A stretch of 64,000 bases of DNA from Entonaema liquescens (lineage: Eukaryota > Ascomycota > Sordariomycetes > Xylariales > Xylariaceae): contig CADCSX010000002.1 of NCBI GenBank assembly GCA_902805475.1, positions 3,472,001 to 3,536,000 of the forward strand. Direction: 5' to 3'. Each line of letters opens with the position of its first letter. Position 1 is the stretch's first letter. Below, piece by piece: positions 37,672 through 49,155 of the stretch. A program made the translations under genes and the position numbers. A model generated the notes under the pieces. The model was not told the DNA's origin. It worked only from the letters and a program-made list of their open reading frames with translations, and made no database searches.

Positions 37672-40307
37672 TCAATCTACCACCCCCGGCGGTAACACAG
37701 CAATATAATCCAACGGCGCCGTCTCCCGACCATTAGCCTTAGTGTCAACACGCACCACATCACCCTCCTTAACATCCACACCCTTAAACGTAATCCTCGT
37801 CGCCGAGTGTCCATCAATGCCCCTCGTCAGCGTATACCCGAGCTTATTCTCATTATCACCGACCCACGACCCAAGACTCTTGTCGTTCAGAAACAGCTCA
37901 TACGACGCCTTGCCCTCGTACAAATCGTAGTACGCAACGGCGACATCGTACGTGCCCGCCGTGAAGTTCAGCGTCGCGGACACGCTCCCCGCCGTCGTGT
38001 TCCCCGTGGTCTGGACGACGTGCAGGCCCGAGGCGACTTCGAACGGGTTCACGGATGTTACGCGGTAGTTGCGGAGCGTCATGGACTCGGCTTCGATGCG
38101 CCACGGGTGCTTGTTGACGCGGTCGTGCGAGTCGGGGATCCCGGAGATGCTGTTGTAGAATTGGTTGATGGAGTCTCGCCAGACGATCGCGTGGCCCGCT
38201 TGGTAGGTTAGGCGGAAGGCGGTTTCGTTGAAGCGCTGCTCGTCGATTAGGCCTTGGAGCTTGGACCATTGGGTGGGGAATGTGGCGGCTGTTTCGGCGC
38301 CGGCGTAGTCTGTGACGGAGTTAGTGATCGATGCATTTCTTCGGGGTTTTACTCTTAGCCTAAGGTATTCTAGGCAGAAAATTGAGAATGGGACGTTGAA
38401 ACTCGGGGAATTCTTTCGAAAAATCACATACGCGCATCGTAGAAGTGTTGGATGACAGTCTTGCCGTTCTTCAGCACGTGCGTATAAGGGACGTGATGGA
38501 ACCACAACAGGAGGTCATCCGGTGTTGTTTCAATCTCTTCAAATACGGCGGCAACCTCAGTCGGATATTGACCTGCGTACCCGGTGCCATTCTTGACCGT
38601 ACGATCCATACCGATACTGAATGCGTCGGCTCGAGTCCACTGTCCCCATGGGTTATTATCCATTGATTGCGGGTTTGGGCCGTAATGCGGTCCAGTGATA
38701 TCCGTAAGAGTCTGGATTCCAAGGTTACCCGTATAATTCTCGTACGCCGGCCAAGACTCCATCGACATGCGTGTAATAGTCTCGCGAACAGTATCATCCA
38801 AGCCGAAAGTCAACCGCGTCCAGTCTTCCAGAATTGCCACTTCGTCAACAGTTGGGTCCCATGCTAACCGGCCATATCCATATAGGTTAGACATGGCAAG
38901 ATGCGTACCAAGCCAAGTGGCATTCTGGCCAACGTTTACGACAGCCGCGTAGCCCGTAAGCCCCTTCTTATTGAATCGCTTTCCAGAAAGAATATCCGTG
39001 CCGATGACAGATTTCTCGCCGTCGACACGTAGATCAAAGTCGAGAATGGTCTTCCAAAGCGGCGGTAGATAGACCAAGTGACACTGCTGCCCGAGATATT
39101 CTTGCGTGACCTGCAGCTCGATAGCAGAAGCCGTCTGCTTCAAGTGCGCGAAGAGCGGCGAGGGTGGCTCCCGCACCTGGAAATCGATCGGCCCGTACTT
39201 AACCTGGACTACGACGTTATCATCGAACTTGTCATCAAGATCACGGAAGAAGTCGACGGCTGCGTTCGCTCGGTCGTCTTTCCAGTTCTTCTCGTTTAGA
39301 TGCTGGTTATCGTAGACGAAGGCGCGGAACATGACAATACCGCCGTGCGGCTTGACGGCCTTCGCGAACAGATTGGCGCCGTCGGAGAGCGTGCGGTCAT
39401 ATGTAAGTGGACCAGGCTGGCCTTCGGAGTTGGCTTTGACCAAGAAACCCGCCAGGTCAGGCACATGTTGGTAAAGCTTGTCTGTGATTTTGGTCCACCA
39501 AGCGATGACAGACTTATCCAAGGGGTCGAAGGTGTTCAAACCACCAAATGTCTGAGGTGACGCAAAGTTGAGCGAAATTCCAACTTTGACACCCCACGGC
39601 CTCATCGCGTCGGCGACTTTAGCTAGTCCCGCCATATTTTTGTCACTTAGGATCTGAGCATTGGCGTTGACGTTGTTAATGACAATTCCATTGACACGAA
39701 TCGAAGCCAAGAGGCGGGCATACTCGGCGATCCGCGTCACATTGGAGACCAAGGCGTTGCTCTTGAAAAAGATGGATGGGCCGGCATAACCACGCTCGAT
39801 AGTTCCATCCATATTGTCCCATTGGTTTATCCATCGGATTGCTGCACTGGGATTTGTAGCATAAGCGACCTCCGTAAAGTTCGCTTGGGCCATCATAGAC
39901 AAGTACTCGAATGCGCCATAAAGCGCTCCGCGTTCATTCTGCCCCACGATTTCGACAGCATTACTCTTGACACTAAGCCAGAAGCCATCTTCCTCGAGCT
40001 CAGGCGTTTCAATTGAGATGCCAGAGTCGTTAAAGGCAGCAATAGTCCCTACAACTACTGAAGGGCCTTCGTTGGCTTCGTGGGTTACGTTCAGTGACTT
40101 TCCAAGGATGCCATTGATGCCTTTCTGTAGTTCCTGACCGGCAACATACACGGGGCTTGTTTCCGTGGCGTTAAGAGCGACGATATTAGTGGGGATAGCG
40201 GCTTGTTCGATAATGTCGGACGGTAATCGAGCATATCGTAACCACGCATTCAGGCCGTCCTCTGCGGCTGCAAGGCCGAGAGTAGCCAAAATCAAAAGCC
40301 CACGCAT
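37672..40307 (-). CDS. aguA: Secreted GH67 alpha-glucuronidase
   Basis: Exons 38432-40307 and 37672-38309, joined over a 121 nt intron, give 837 residues, the expected GH67 length. A signal peptide (MRGLLILATLGLAAA) is followed by DGLNAWLRYARL. The catalytic domain includes KANSEGQPGP (general-acid Glu) and KYGPIDFQVREPPSPLF (the paired Asp and Glu of the base), then WLGTHLAMSNLYGYGRLAW. The C-terminal dimerisation domain spans the intron and ends with a small beta-domain (AIPLD..-type end). GH67 enzymes remove 4-O-methyl-glucuronic acid from the non-reducing end of xylooligosaccharides. A GGCTAA box about 180 bp upstream matches the XlnR/Xyr1 consensus, suggesting xylan induction. Confidence 0.95.
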
Positions 40308-40482
40308 TTTACTTCGCCTAGCCCAATCAACCACGATCTGGGTATGTGTAGAGATCTACACCTCAGACATCGGGGTCCTTATGTTTATACATAGCGCCTA
40401 CCCAGCACGATGGAACCTCGCCTGTGGAGATCATGAACCCCGTTTCCCAAGAGCCAGGTTAATGAACAAGACACCATCTTTA

Positions 40483-40488
40483 GGCTAA
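40483..40488 (+). promoter_or_regulatory. Candidate XlnR/Xyr1 binding site GGCTAA
   Basis: GGCTAA, the core xylanolytic activator site known from Aspergillus and Trichoderma, lies 176 bp upstream of the aguA ATG. A 6-mer can occur by chance; the fit with the gene's xylan-degrading role is what supports it. Confidence 0.4.
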
Positions 40489-40848
40489 ATCCAGGGAGTA
40501 TGGGCTAGTAGATCTTATCCATAGAGAATTGGCTTGGTGTTCCAACTTGCGGCGCTTTCGGTATATTTATACACGAAGCCGTGGAGTCGTGTCTCCGTCT
40601 TCCCCGCAAATCCGGAAATGGAGATCCTCCAAACAGAACAAGCTATTCTGTATAAGATTCAAAGTTGGGGTCAGGTAACCGAGGGTGGAAAATTGAGCCC
40701 AGACTTCTCGGTTATAAGTATGATAATATTAGCAACTGCTAACCCGCTACGCCATTGGCCCCAATAATAGGGATCCTCAGCAAAAGGACGTCAAATCACC
40801 TGATCGAGCATATGTAACGTCGTAGCAGTCTATAAGCCTGGTCAGCGA

Positions 40849-40870
40849 TCACACACGCTATCGTGTGTGA
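40849..40870. repeat. Perfect 9 bp inverted repeat TCACACACG-CTAT-CGTGTGTGA
   Basis: A perfect palindrome with a 4 nt loop about 540 bp upstream of aguA. It may be a dimeric regulator site or a stem-loop. No known consensus is assigned. Confidence 0.6.
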
Positions 40871-41559
40871 CAATAATATAAGAAACCCCAGACCCAACTT
40901 TATATTCTTTGATAAGACCTCTCGGTATGACCTCTAACGTGAAGGGTTGAACAGTTAACGATCAAGTATTACAAAACCACTAGTTAACTAACGCATATCT
41001 TCAAACTTGACACCTTTGTTGAAGTAAAATACGACAGCCTCAACACTGGGTAGAAATGAAAGATCAAAGAGAGATCCAGGCCAGCAAGACGCAATTCATC
41101 GGATAGACAATAGCAGGGCGTATGGCAAAAGGGGAATCTCGGGGCCTTATCATACATCTTTGCATAGAGACGTATTGCAACGGAAATTACATATCAAAGG
41201 TTGGAAGGCAGAAGCGCGTGAAAAAAGATGACCCATCTTAATGCAAGCAAAAAGCAAAAAGCAGACATGCATACGCATTTTATACTCCTATCTCTTAGCT
41301 ATAATAGGGGGGGGCAACATTATTAAGAAATCTACAGCAAATAGAATTCATCAAATATCATCTCGTATAAGCTGGCTTTAGCAAATTATTATGAGAGTTG
41401 AAGTAGGACATAGACGTCAGTCTAGAATAAGCATTATATCGTATGAACTACGCCCCTTCTAGATTGGCTATCTAGGTTGTTACTGCCTTGTTCATAGTAT
41501 ACTATAGTATACCGTATTTGGGTATGTATGGATTAAGGTAGGGAAAACCTGGAAATAGC

Positions 41560-41823
41560 ACCTAGTGGAAGAGAGCACGTGAAGGCGATTTGACGACGAG
41601 GAGTAGTCCAGGGCTTTTCTAAGATACTTCCGAATAGGTGTGTTTCTTACGTATTTCAATGTATTATTTTTTTTTAATCCTTTTCTACAAGCCGGCAAGG
41701 GTTGGAATGGCTTCTTGTTGGCCCCTTAAGCTTGTCATACCATCCTTAGTGGTACTCAATGGCTTGATTGCAACGAAGGACTCCTTGGGGCGCGACCGTC
41801 GAATATATCAGGACAGCACTAAT
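41560..41823 (+). mobile_element. Degenerate MITE copy 3
   Basis: The right end (GACAGCACTAAT) and an inner segment (TACTTCCGAATAGGTGTGTTT..TTTCAATGTATT, then CCTTTTCTACAAG and GCAAGGGTTGGAAT) align with copy 1 at 2792-3106 in the same orientation. There are many substitutions and the left inverted repeat is almost unrecognisable, so the left border is approximate. It is an old insertion at the junction between aguA and the right-hand cluster. Confidence 0.65.
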
Positions 41824-42063
41824 ATATCCAAGTATTAACTTAATACCTACTGTCGATTCTCCTTCCAGCCTTGCAGGAAACAGCAGCACCATTCATCCCC
41901 GTCGCTAGTTTCGCAAACTTAGCATAAAAACAAAATGTTAAAAATCATATCTATTCATTTAGTCCTTGGTAATATTCTCTCCAAACAACTTGGTAGTCAT
42001 GTAAAAGGATGAAAGCCACATACCAACCAGAAATGCCGTGAGTCTCGCACCAACAGATCCAAC

Positions 42064-43589
42064 CTACTGCACCCGAAGACGGACCTCAATTAATCCTGGG
42101 CCGCCGCTAACACTTTCGACGACCCTCACAACCTCCAGTCTCTTGTCAGCTTCATTGACCAATCTGGTCCACTCGTCTCGGCTCCTCTGCTTAGCACCTA
42201 GGACGACCATCATGTTGATATCTACTTTCCTCAATTGCTCTTCCTGAAACCTCGGAATGGTCCCAGTCTTGGGCATTATTAAATCGTTGATGAGCAGCGG
42301 CCCCGCACAGCTCTCCATTGCCGGGACTACGGCGCGGATGATCTTGATAGACTCCTCGTCGTTGTAGTTATGGAGGATTTGCCGCATGAGGAATGCGGAG
42401 GCGTTATGAACGGGCTGGGGCTGGAAGAAGTCATATTGCTGGAAGCTTAGGCGCCTGTAGACACCATGGTCGTGACCGTCATTTTGGTTCTCCTTCCCCG
42501 CGGATAGCATGGGAAGGGAGATGTCTTGGACGATGAAGTTGAGAGTGGGAAATTTCTGTGTGGCATCAAGGGGTAAGTAAACAAGAATTATACTACACGA
42601 GTGATAGATACTGGAGCGAAGGACGACACTCGACACTTACACGGGCAAGACCAACAGAGATGTGCCCATTCCCTCCGCCAATATCGACTACAGTACCGTC
42701 CTCCAATGATTCCCAAGGATACCCGCTGTAGAGTTCATGTATCTGCCTTGATTCGCCTATTTAAAGGAAAGAAAAAGGGGCGAGTGGTTTAGCCCCTAGT
42801 CATCGCGTTCGACATGATGGGGTTTCGGAGCGACTTACCTTCAGCCCAGCCAACCATGGCTTTGGCAAATCTCTCTGCCTTTTCCGGTTTCTGCGCAATG
42901 TATTGATACATGCTAGACCCGAAGGCCTTACTAAAGGGGCAATCAGTCGCGCTAGAAGCAAAAGGCGCCAGAGAAATCTGGGCCGCGGATTCGGAAGCGG
43001 CTCGGAAGTTGTCATCCACCTGCAATTGCAGCGCTGCGTAGAAGGAAGAATCACTAGCAATAAGCGCAGAACTAGCTGTGTGCGTAAAGCGGGAATTGCT
43101 CTCATCGTGGTGCTGTGTATTGGGATCGTCGACTACCTCCTCGAATATGCGCTGAGTAGCCAGAAGCTTCAGAATCCGACCCGTGCGATCCGCGTCCATC
43201 CCCGCTTTCTGGGCAATCTCAGCCACCGTGGCCCCCTTGCCGGCATCGCTGCCAGTCGCCGGAGCGACCGGGACATGGTGGGGGAAACCCCGGTCGAGAG
43301 CTATCTGCATTGCCGCGAGGTTGTAATGGGAGAAGCACAGGTCCAACAGCGTAGCCTTTGGGCCATTGATAAGGCGGAGCAGATCCAACGCCGCATCGTT
43401 CAGGGGCGCGCGGAGAGCTTCATAGTCGGGAGTCTGTGGGACAATTCCTGCGTCTGCCTTAAAACTAGGTTGGGGAAACGAATTCGTTGTTAAATAAGAG
43501 GAGACTTGCGAACAAAGGGAGGATATCTGTTCCGCGAGAGCGATGATTGATGGGCTATTCCCCTCACTGGCTTTAACTGAGGGTGTCAT
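42064..43589 (-). CDS. O-methyltransferase, plant/fungal family 2 (PF00891)
   Basis: Three exons (42839-43589, 42641-42756, 42064-42555) with introns of 82 and 85 nt give 452 residues. The N-terminal dimerisation/winged-helix domain includes GPKATLLDLCFSHYNLAAM and TVAEIAQKAGMDADRTGRIL. The middle 116 nt exon carries the SAM-binding motif TVVDIGGGNGHISVGLAR near residue 277. The last exon has LMRQILHNYNDEESIKIIR, holding the usual catalytic His (HN). It would methylate a hydroxyl of a small aromatic or terpenoid metabolite. As the leftmost gene of the right accessory zone, it is a candidate tailoring enzyme of the PKS cluster. It is not the ring C-methyltransferase, which is fused to the PKS genes. 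Confidence 0.9.
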
Positions 43590-44075
43590 TTCAATCTCAA
43601 TTTTGGGAATATCGTTTTAGCACAACGACGAGATTGTGGTATGCATGCAGGTGCTATAATCGTGTTCGAATAGAAACTATTGCTCTTAATAAGGAATTAA
43701 AGGTGAAGGGAGGTTAGGAAATTTACCCACATGTAGTCAAGGAGTTTCTGAAAGACAAGATACGAACTGTACTTGTACATTGACTTAGTCTATCAACTTT
43801 TGTGAGTAGGAGGGAGGTCCTTCTTATATAGACATTCTATGCCAAGACATACTGTAGTTACTGCGCTTGAAGGTAGTCCCTCAACCACGTATTTGAACGG
43901 GGGCAAGCATGGAATATTCGATTTTTAAGTATACAAAAGATCTGCAGGTTACGAAATAGGTATATATAAGATCAAATACAATAGCGACGCTCAACGCCGA
44001 ACGCCGATTGAAGCCTTTAGTACAGTTGTTCGGATTTCGGATCTTTGACCCCAACGCCTGACCCGGTTGATACTA
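43590..44075. other. Intergenic region, no gene seen
   Basis: About 490 bp upstream of the O-methyltransferase and downstream of the Tri3-like gene. It presumably holds a promoter and a 3' UTR. Confidence 0.45.
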
Positions 44076-45874
44076 TCACCAAAATGACAACAGCGTCGAA
44101 GTTATTCGCGTCTTTGTCATCATCATAGACGCGATTAGAAAACTCCCGGCAATGAAAGCTACGCCTAAACCAATACGTCTTCCTCTAATTTGAAGCGGCA
44201 CGTCGCGTGGTTTCCTCATTAATTGAAGCTTAGGCAAGGGTTCTTTAGGGAGTTTGTTGACCCTTGTTGCATCGTCAACGCAGCCTACAAGAAGTTAGCA
44301 GAAAGCTCAGAAGAAAAATAAAGAAAAAGAGTAAAACCGACCATAAATAATCTTATACGAGTCGCGTTGTTTCGGCATTCCCAACCCCTCTTGCAATTCC
44401 TCCATTGTTTTGTGTAGCATCTTAGTCGCGATGTCGCGGTCATAAAACCTATCGTTCCAGACAGCCGAGAGCGTTAACTTCCCAGCCCAGCTCCACGGTG
44501 TCAAGCTCATTATGCCCGTCGCGCACTCAGCCGAATTCCAGAGATCGGTGACACGCAGGACCGGTTTGCCCTTCTCGTTACTGCCGTCCTGTTCTTTCGG
44601 CGGCGGATACGTCTCCTTAATCAACCCATCCAACACTCCCAAACTGCTGATCACCGGTGTTCCCGGATACGGGCACCCGGGGCTGCCCTTGAATGTGGAA
44701 AACAGGTCCGCCATCTTATCGATATACGGCTCCGCGAGATGGAGTAGATCCCTCTGGCCGTCTTCCCGGGGCGCGTAGGCCGCAGCTAGTTCTCGAGCTA
44801 AGACTTTAAAGGACTTGTCCGCTACGCCGTTGATACGGAGGGGCCGCCCCGAGATGAAGTTGCCCGTGGGCCGAGTGCAGTACGTCTGCACTTCCGGGAC
44901 GGAAGGCAGGGCCGCCATCAGTGGGCCCCGGAGATCGACCGGCGCAAATAAGGCATACGAACCCGGTTCCGCGCCGGGTGTGTCGGGGATGTGTGACAGT
45001 GTGGCGCGGATGATGGCCGCGTTGAGGGCGCATGTTACCGAGAACCCGTTCGCTCTGCAGGAATCACGTAATTGCGTGGATGCTTGCGTGCTGAGGCGGA
45101 GGGCGGCGCGCGAGGTGATATTGGGGCCGCCGCCGGTGGTGGGGAGAGTGATACTCGGGGGCCGTCGGTTAATGTACGCACGAGGGCTTCAGCGGCAGAT
45201 TCGCCTGCTTCCTCAGGGTTTGCTGGTGGTGGTAAATATTTCCGAGTGAGTTCCTCTACGCTAGGGCTAAGCACTGGCGGGGACGATTGGGTTTGCTGCT
45301 GCTGTCGCCACCGAGTCAAGACAGTCTTCAAGTCAAGATGGCTTTGCTCGTGCCCAACCTGCACCAAGTTCCCGATCATAGAGAGGAATTCGTTGGCTAG
45401 GAGGACCACGCCCACACCATCTGTACGCCAATGGGAAAGACGTAGGATTACCTGCCCCGGGTCTGGAAGCCAGTGGCACGTTGCCGTTTTGCTTTGAGAT
45501 AGGCTAGGCGTGCTGGAGAATAGGGCATCAATGTTTGGAGAACCTGGGTGCGTCGAGAAAGAAATCTCGCCGAAGCTAGCCTCGGTAGAGGACCGGACTG
45601 TGATAATTGGACGGTCTCTTCCCATCTCATCTACCGGGTAGGGAGGTGTAGAAATCTCAGCCCGTAGGGCTGGGTACCGTTCCCCTAACGTTTCCCATGC
45701 CGCAGAAATATATGGAGCCGCTCTGCTCTTGCTAAAAGCGTCCGGGAACTGGAGTTGGAAAGTACAAAGGCAAACTCCATGTTCCGGTCCATCCCGGGGG
45801 CCCGAGTCTCCGAGTTTCTTGAAGAATGTCTCCATGGCGCCTGCAGGGCGGGAGTAGACTTCGGGGTTCGCCAT
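44076..45874 (-). CDS. Tri3-like O-acyltransferase (condensation-fold), with one apparent frameshift and a C-terminal membrane segment
   Basis: Exon 1 (44342-45874) and exon 2 (44076-44284) are separated by a 57 nt intron, for about 580 residues in all. The active-site motif HxxxDG is LRLSHWRTDGVG (His148, Asp152). Downstream segments YALFAPVDLRG and RPTGNFISGR resemble trichothecene 15-O-acetyltransferase-like proteins. Exon 2 adds a basic stretch (KPRDVPLQIRGRR) and a hydrophobic helix (IGLGVAFIAGSFLIA), suggesting membrane anchoring. The frame changes by one base at GGGG 45141-45144 (plus strand). Both halves are otherwise well conserved, and the splice phase at the intron fits only if one base is missing. 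Function is acyl transfer to a metabolite hydroxyl; the acceptor is unknown. It may be an assembly error or a recent loss. Confidence 0.8.
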
Positions 45875-46589
45875 GCTGAAGACCAGTTATTTGATAGTAG
45901 TATATAGAAAATCTAACTAAATATTGCCTTCAAAGTATCACATACCAAAACGGACAGTGTAATCTTTTATCATTACTGAGCTGACCAGCTTTCCACGGCG
46001 GCCTCTCCCCCTTACCCCCATGATGTATTTATCTTGTGGAAGCAATGATAAAGACATTTATAGTTTGCGGCACGGATAATGGTGTTGGCTTAAGCTGGAA
46101 GACGTTAAACGCCGGTAGACGAATACCTAGTGTGTGAGCCTTACCCGGGATGATTGCCGGTTTGGTCCTAGAAATCTGACACAACAGGTTAGATCTCTAT
46201 CTCACATGTTGAAATGGGAGCTCGAAAGATGGGCCGAATTGATCCATCGATGGCAATGTTGTATTACCTACGGTATATTACTGGCTAACTCATTCCGATT
46301 TACGCACAGTTGCATCGGGGCTTGCCAGGGGTTTTCTCACTTCTTTTTCCGTGTCCCTGGGTATTTATAGAATAAGTCAGCAGGTCGACATTGAGGCGTG
46401 ATTCCCCCACCTCCTCCGTGAAAGCTAGACTACCGAAAATGGATTTATTTCTTTAGTCTCAACCACTTACGTAGATAGAACCGTCGATCGCCGTATAGAG
46501 GATGCTAATTCGTAACCTATCGTTTATATACACCGTTTCATTCTATCATAGGCTTCCACGTGTACACGATCCTAGAAGTTAGCCACATC
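45875..46589. other. Divergent promoter region of the acyltransferase and P450
   Basis: About 715 bp between two divergently transcribed candidate tailoring genes, so probably a shared bidirectional promoter. A short open frame at 46134-46370 has no motif. Confidence 0.5.
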
Positions 46590-48423
46590 ATGAATTTCTA
46601 TACTGCGGCCGCTATACTGGCAGTGTTGCTGTTCCTTGGTCGTGCACTTTACAATGCTATTTGGAATGTCTACCTAGGACCTCTATCCTCCATTCCGGGG
46701 CCTCGTCTCGCAGCGCTTACACGATTGCAAGTGGCCTCCGCCTTCTCCTTCTACCCCGTCTTACCGTTCATTGATTCAAGCTATTCGTTCGTTGTTTCTA
46801 ACCTTTAACAGATACGAGGCCTTCTATGACATATGCCTCGGGGGACAATACACATTCAAAATTATAGAACTACACAAGAAATATGGACCAATTATCCGCA
46901 TTGCACCCGGAGAACTCCATATTTCCGACCCTGTAAGCTCGATTGACCCTACCAATCTGTTGATGGCAGTGGTGGTAGTAAAACAGTGGTTTGGTGCCAG
47001 AGACTGACCAAAATGAGCAACCATGGATAGGATTTCTATGATACTATTTATGCGAGTAGTTCTGCTCCAAGGCGCGTGGACAAAGACCCCCTTTTCACAC
47101 GATTTAGTGGGTTGGACAACTGTGTCTTCTCGACCGTCCAGCATGAGCTTCATTCTCATAGGCGCGCCGCGCTGAGTCTTTACTTCAGCATGGCCAACGT
47201 GAGGAGGCTGCAGCCCGTGATACAAGAACGATTGGGCGTCATGATGAGGAGAATAGACCAGTTCAAGGACTCAAACGAGATCCTCAATGCGAGTTGCATG
47301 TTCTCGGCCCTGGGGAATGACGTCGTAAATATCTATTCGTTCGCACGCTGTGATCATAAACTCGGTAAGTCAGAGAGAGGACTGTAACCACCCGAGCATC
47401 AATGAAGCTAACACGTCTACCCTCAATCAAGAATCTCCCAGCTTTGACTCTTCGTCGCGAGACGGTGCCCTGGCCGGCCTCAGATCGATTCACTGGGCAA
47501 AACACGTGCCGTGGATCCATAGTGTGGTCAAGGCTCTACCAGAAACAGTGGTACGACGGATACAGCCGGAGCTCGCCGAGTTTCTGGCGCAGCAGCGGAC
47601 CTCACGCCTGCAAGTTGAGAGCATCATGACTGGTGAGAACGAAAGGTGGCGCAACAAAGAACACCAGACCATATTCCACGCGGTCCTCGACTCCAAACAC
47701 CTACCCCAGCATGAGAAGACAGCCGAGCGGCTCTCCGAGGAAGCACAAGTGCTCGTCATGGCCGGGACCCTTACTACGGCCACAATCCTGGAGCTGATCA
47801 CCTTCTGGTTGCTGCGGCAGCCCGAGACGCTGTTGAGGCTAAAAGAGGAGCTGCGGACGGTAATGCCGTCGACTGCACCCGCAGATATGGATGCGGTTCC
47901 GCTGGCGGCGCTGCAGGCACTCCCGTACCTCAAGGCCGTCATCAAGGAAGGGCTGCGGCTGGGTTACGGCCTATCGACGCGCTCGCAACGCATCGATCCG
48001 GACAATCCCATCGTGTTTGTCAACCACAAGACAGGCAAGCGAACCGTGATCCCGCCTCGCACGCCCGTATCGATAACGAGCGTGGCGGTCCACCGCGACG
48101 AAACCATATTTCCACAACCAGAGCTATTCATCCCGGAGCGCTGGCTCGGGGAGGGGGCCAAGAAGCTAGATAGGTACCTCACGAGCTTTTCGAGGGGTAG
48201 TCGTAATTGTGTAGGGATGAACTTGGCGTACGGCGAGCTCTACCTGACGCTAGCCTACATCTGGCGCGTTTGGGCGAGCCGTGAGGCCGTGGGGCCTGAC
48301 GATGTCGGGATTCTGGAGCTCTTTGAGACAGGGCCGCGGGATGTTGAGATGGGGGCGGATTATTTCATCCCTACCCCTCAGAGAGGGTCTCTGGGTATTA
48401 GAGTGAAAGTCTGCAGCGCGTAA
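46590..48423 (+). CDS. Cytochrome P450 monooxygenase (Tri4/trichodiene-oxygenase-like group)
   Basis: Four exons (46590-46726, 46812-46932, 47031-47364, 47432-48423) give 527 residues with consistent phase. Intron 1 is a GC-AG intron (GCAAGT donor). An N-terminal anchor ([15 protein letters not shown]) leads to the hinge [13 protein letters not shown] and [20 protein letters not shown]. The ExxR motif is KEGLR (about 369), PERW is FIPERWL, and the haem loop is [11 protein letters not shown] (Cys about 456). The I-helix reads [10 protein letters not shown]: the usual acidic residue before the Thr is Leu, which is unusual. It is likely an ER-anchored oxygenase acting on the cluster product. Family assignment rests on the hinge and early region only. 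An in-frame ATG at the preceding MYTILEV is possible but would add residues before the membrane anchor. Confidence 0.9.
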
Positions 48424-49155
48424 ATATGACCAATAGGAGATATTTTCTGCTCAGCCCTGCTTATCATAACTCGGTTTTGGGAAGCCCGCATTTAGATTGC
48501 AACCCATTGTAACCCCGACTTACCCAACGTGGGCAGGTAGTATAGATGTGTTACCCACGCTACACATGGTAAAGAGAATAACAGGATTATAGCAATCGTA
48601 ATCCCTTACCACTTCGAGATAGTATGTGTGTTACTGTTCCATTGCAGCAGAATCCAAGTAAGATGTGGGTTACATTTATGCCGACTCGTGCATAGATTAA
48701 ATAAACGTGAGGCACCTTGCGTAAGGTGGCACGACAGCCTGAAGATACAGGTAGCCACCTGGGTTACATAGGCAAATGGCGGGACATGGGCTCCGAGTTA
48801 ATGGACAGAGGTCGGTATCATTGATCATACCAACGGAAAACGGCTGGATATTGCACGTGTGCCTTGAAGGATTTACGTGCGTCAAATTCCCATCTATTTC
48901 TAGGTATTCACATGCAGTTGGTCCAACCTTGCTAACTATAGTAAAGATATGGGTATAATATTTCATAGAAAGCCATCCCTGTCATGGACGGCGCAGCACA
49001 GGAACAGGCCTAAAGAAGCGGGGAATCGAGTCCCTCGCAGTGAAAAGACATGAAGATAGTTCGTAAATTGGGACATAAAATATACATGACACATGTGATA
49101 CACATGGATGCGCACTACGTACGATCCGACAGAAAGAGCCCTCGCCCTTGGAAGG
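48424..49155. other. Convergent intergenic region, no gene seen
   Basis: About 730 bp between the 3' ends of the P450 and PTH11-like genes. Small frames at 48697-48966 lack motifs. Confidence 0.45.

Larger units (their letters stand above)
40308..42063. other. aguA promoter and intergenic region with a degraded MITE
   Basis: About 1.76 kb. The left part is the aguA promoter (GGCTAA at 40483-40488; 9 bp inverted repeat at 40849-40870). The right part contains a decayed MITE (about 41560-41823). Short frames at 40534-40767 and 41638-41838 are not supported as genes. Confidence 0.55.

Noticed and set aside
43590..46589. Open frames antisense to the Tri3-like gene (e.g. 44815-45249, 45072-45497)
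   Set aside because: They arise from the GC-rich coding strand; the sense strand has conserved acyltransferase motifs in both halves.
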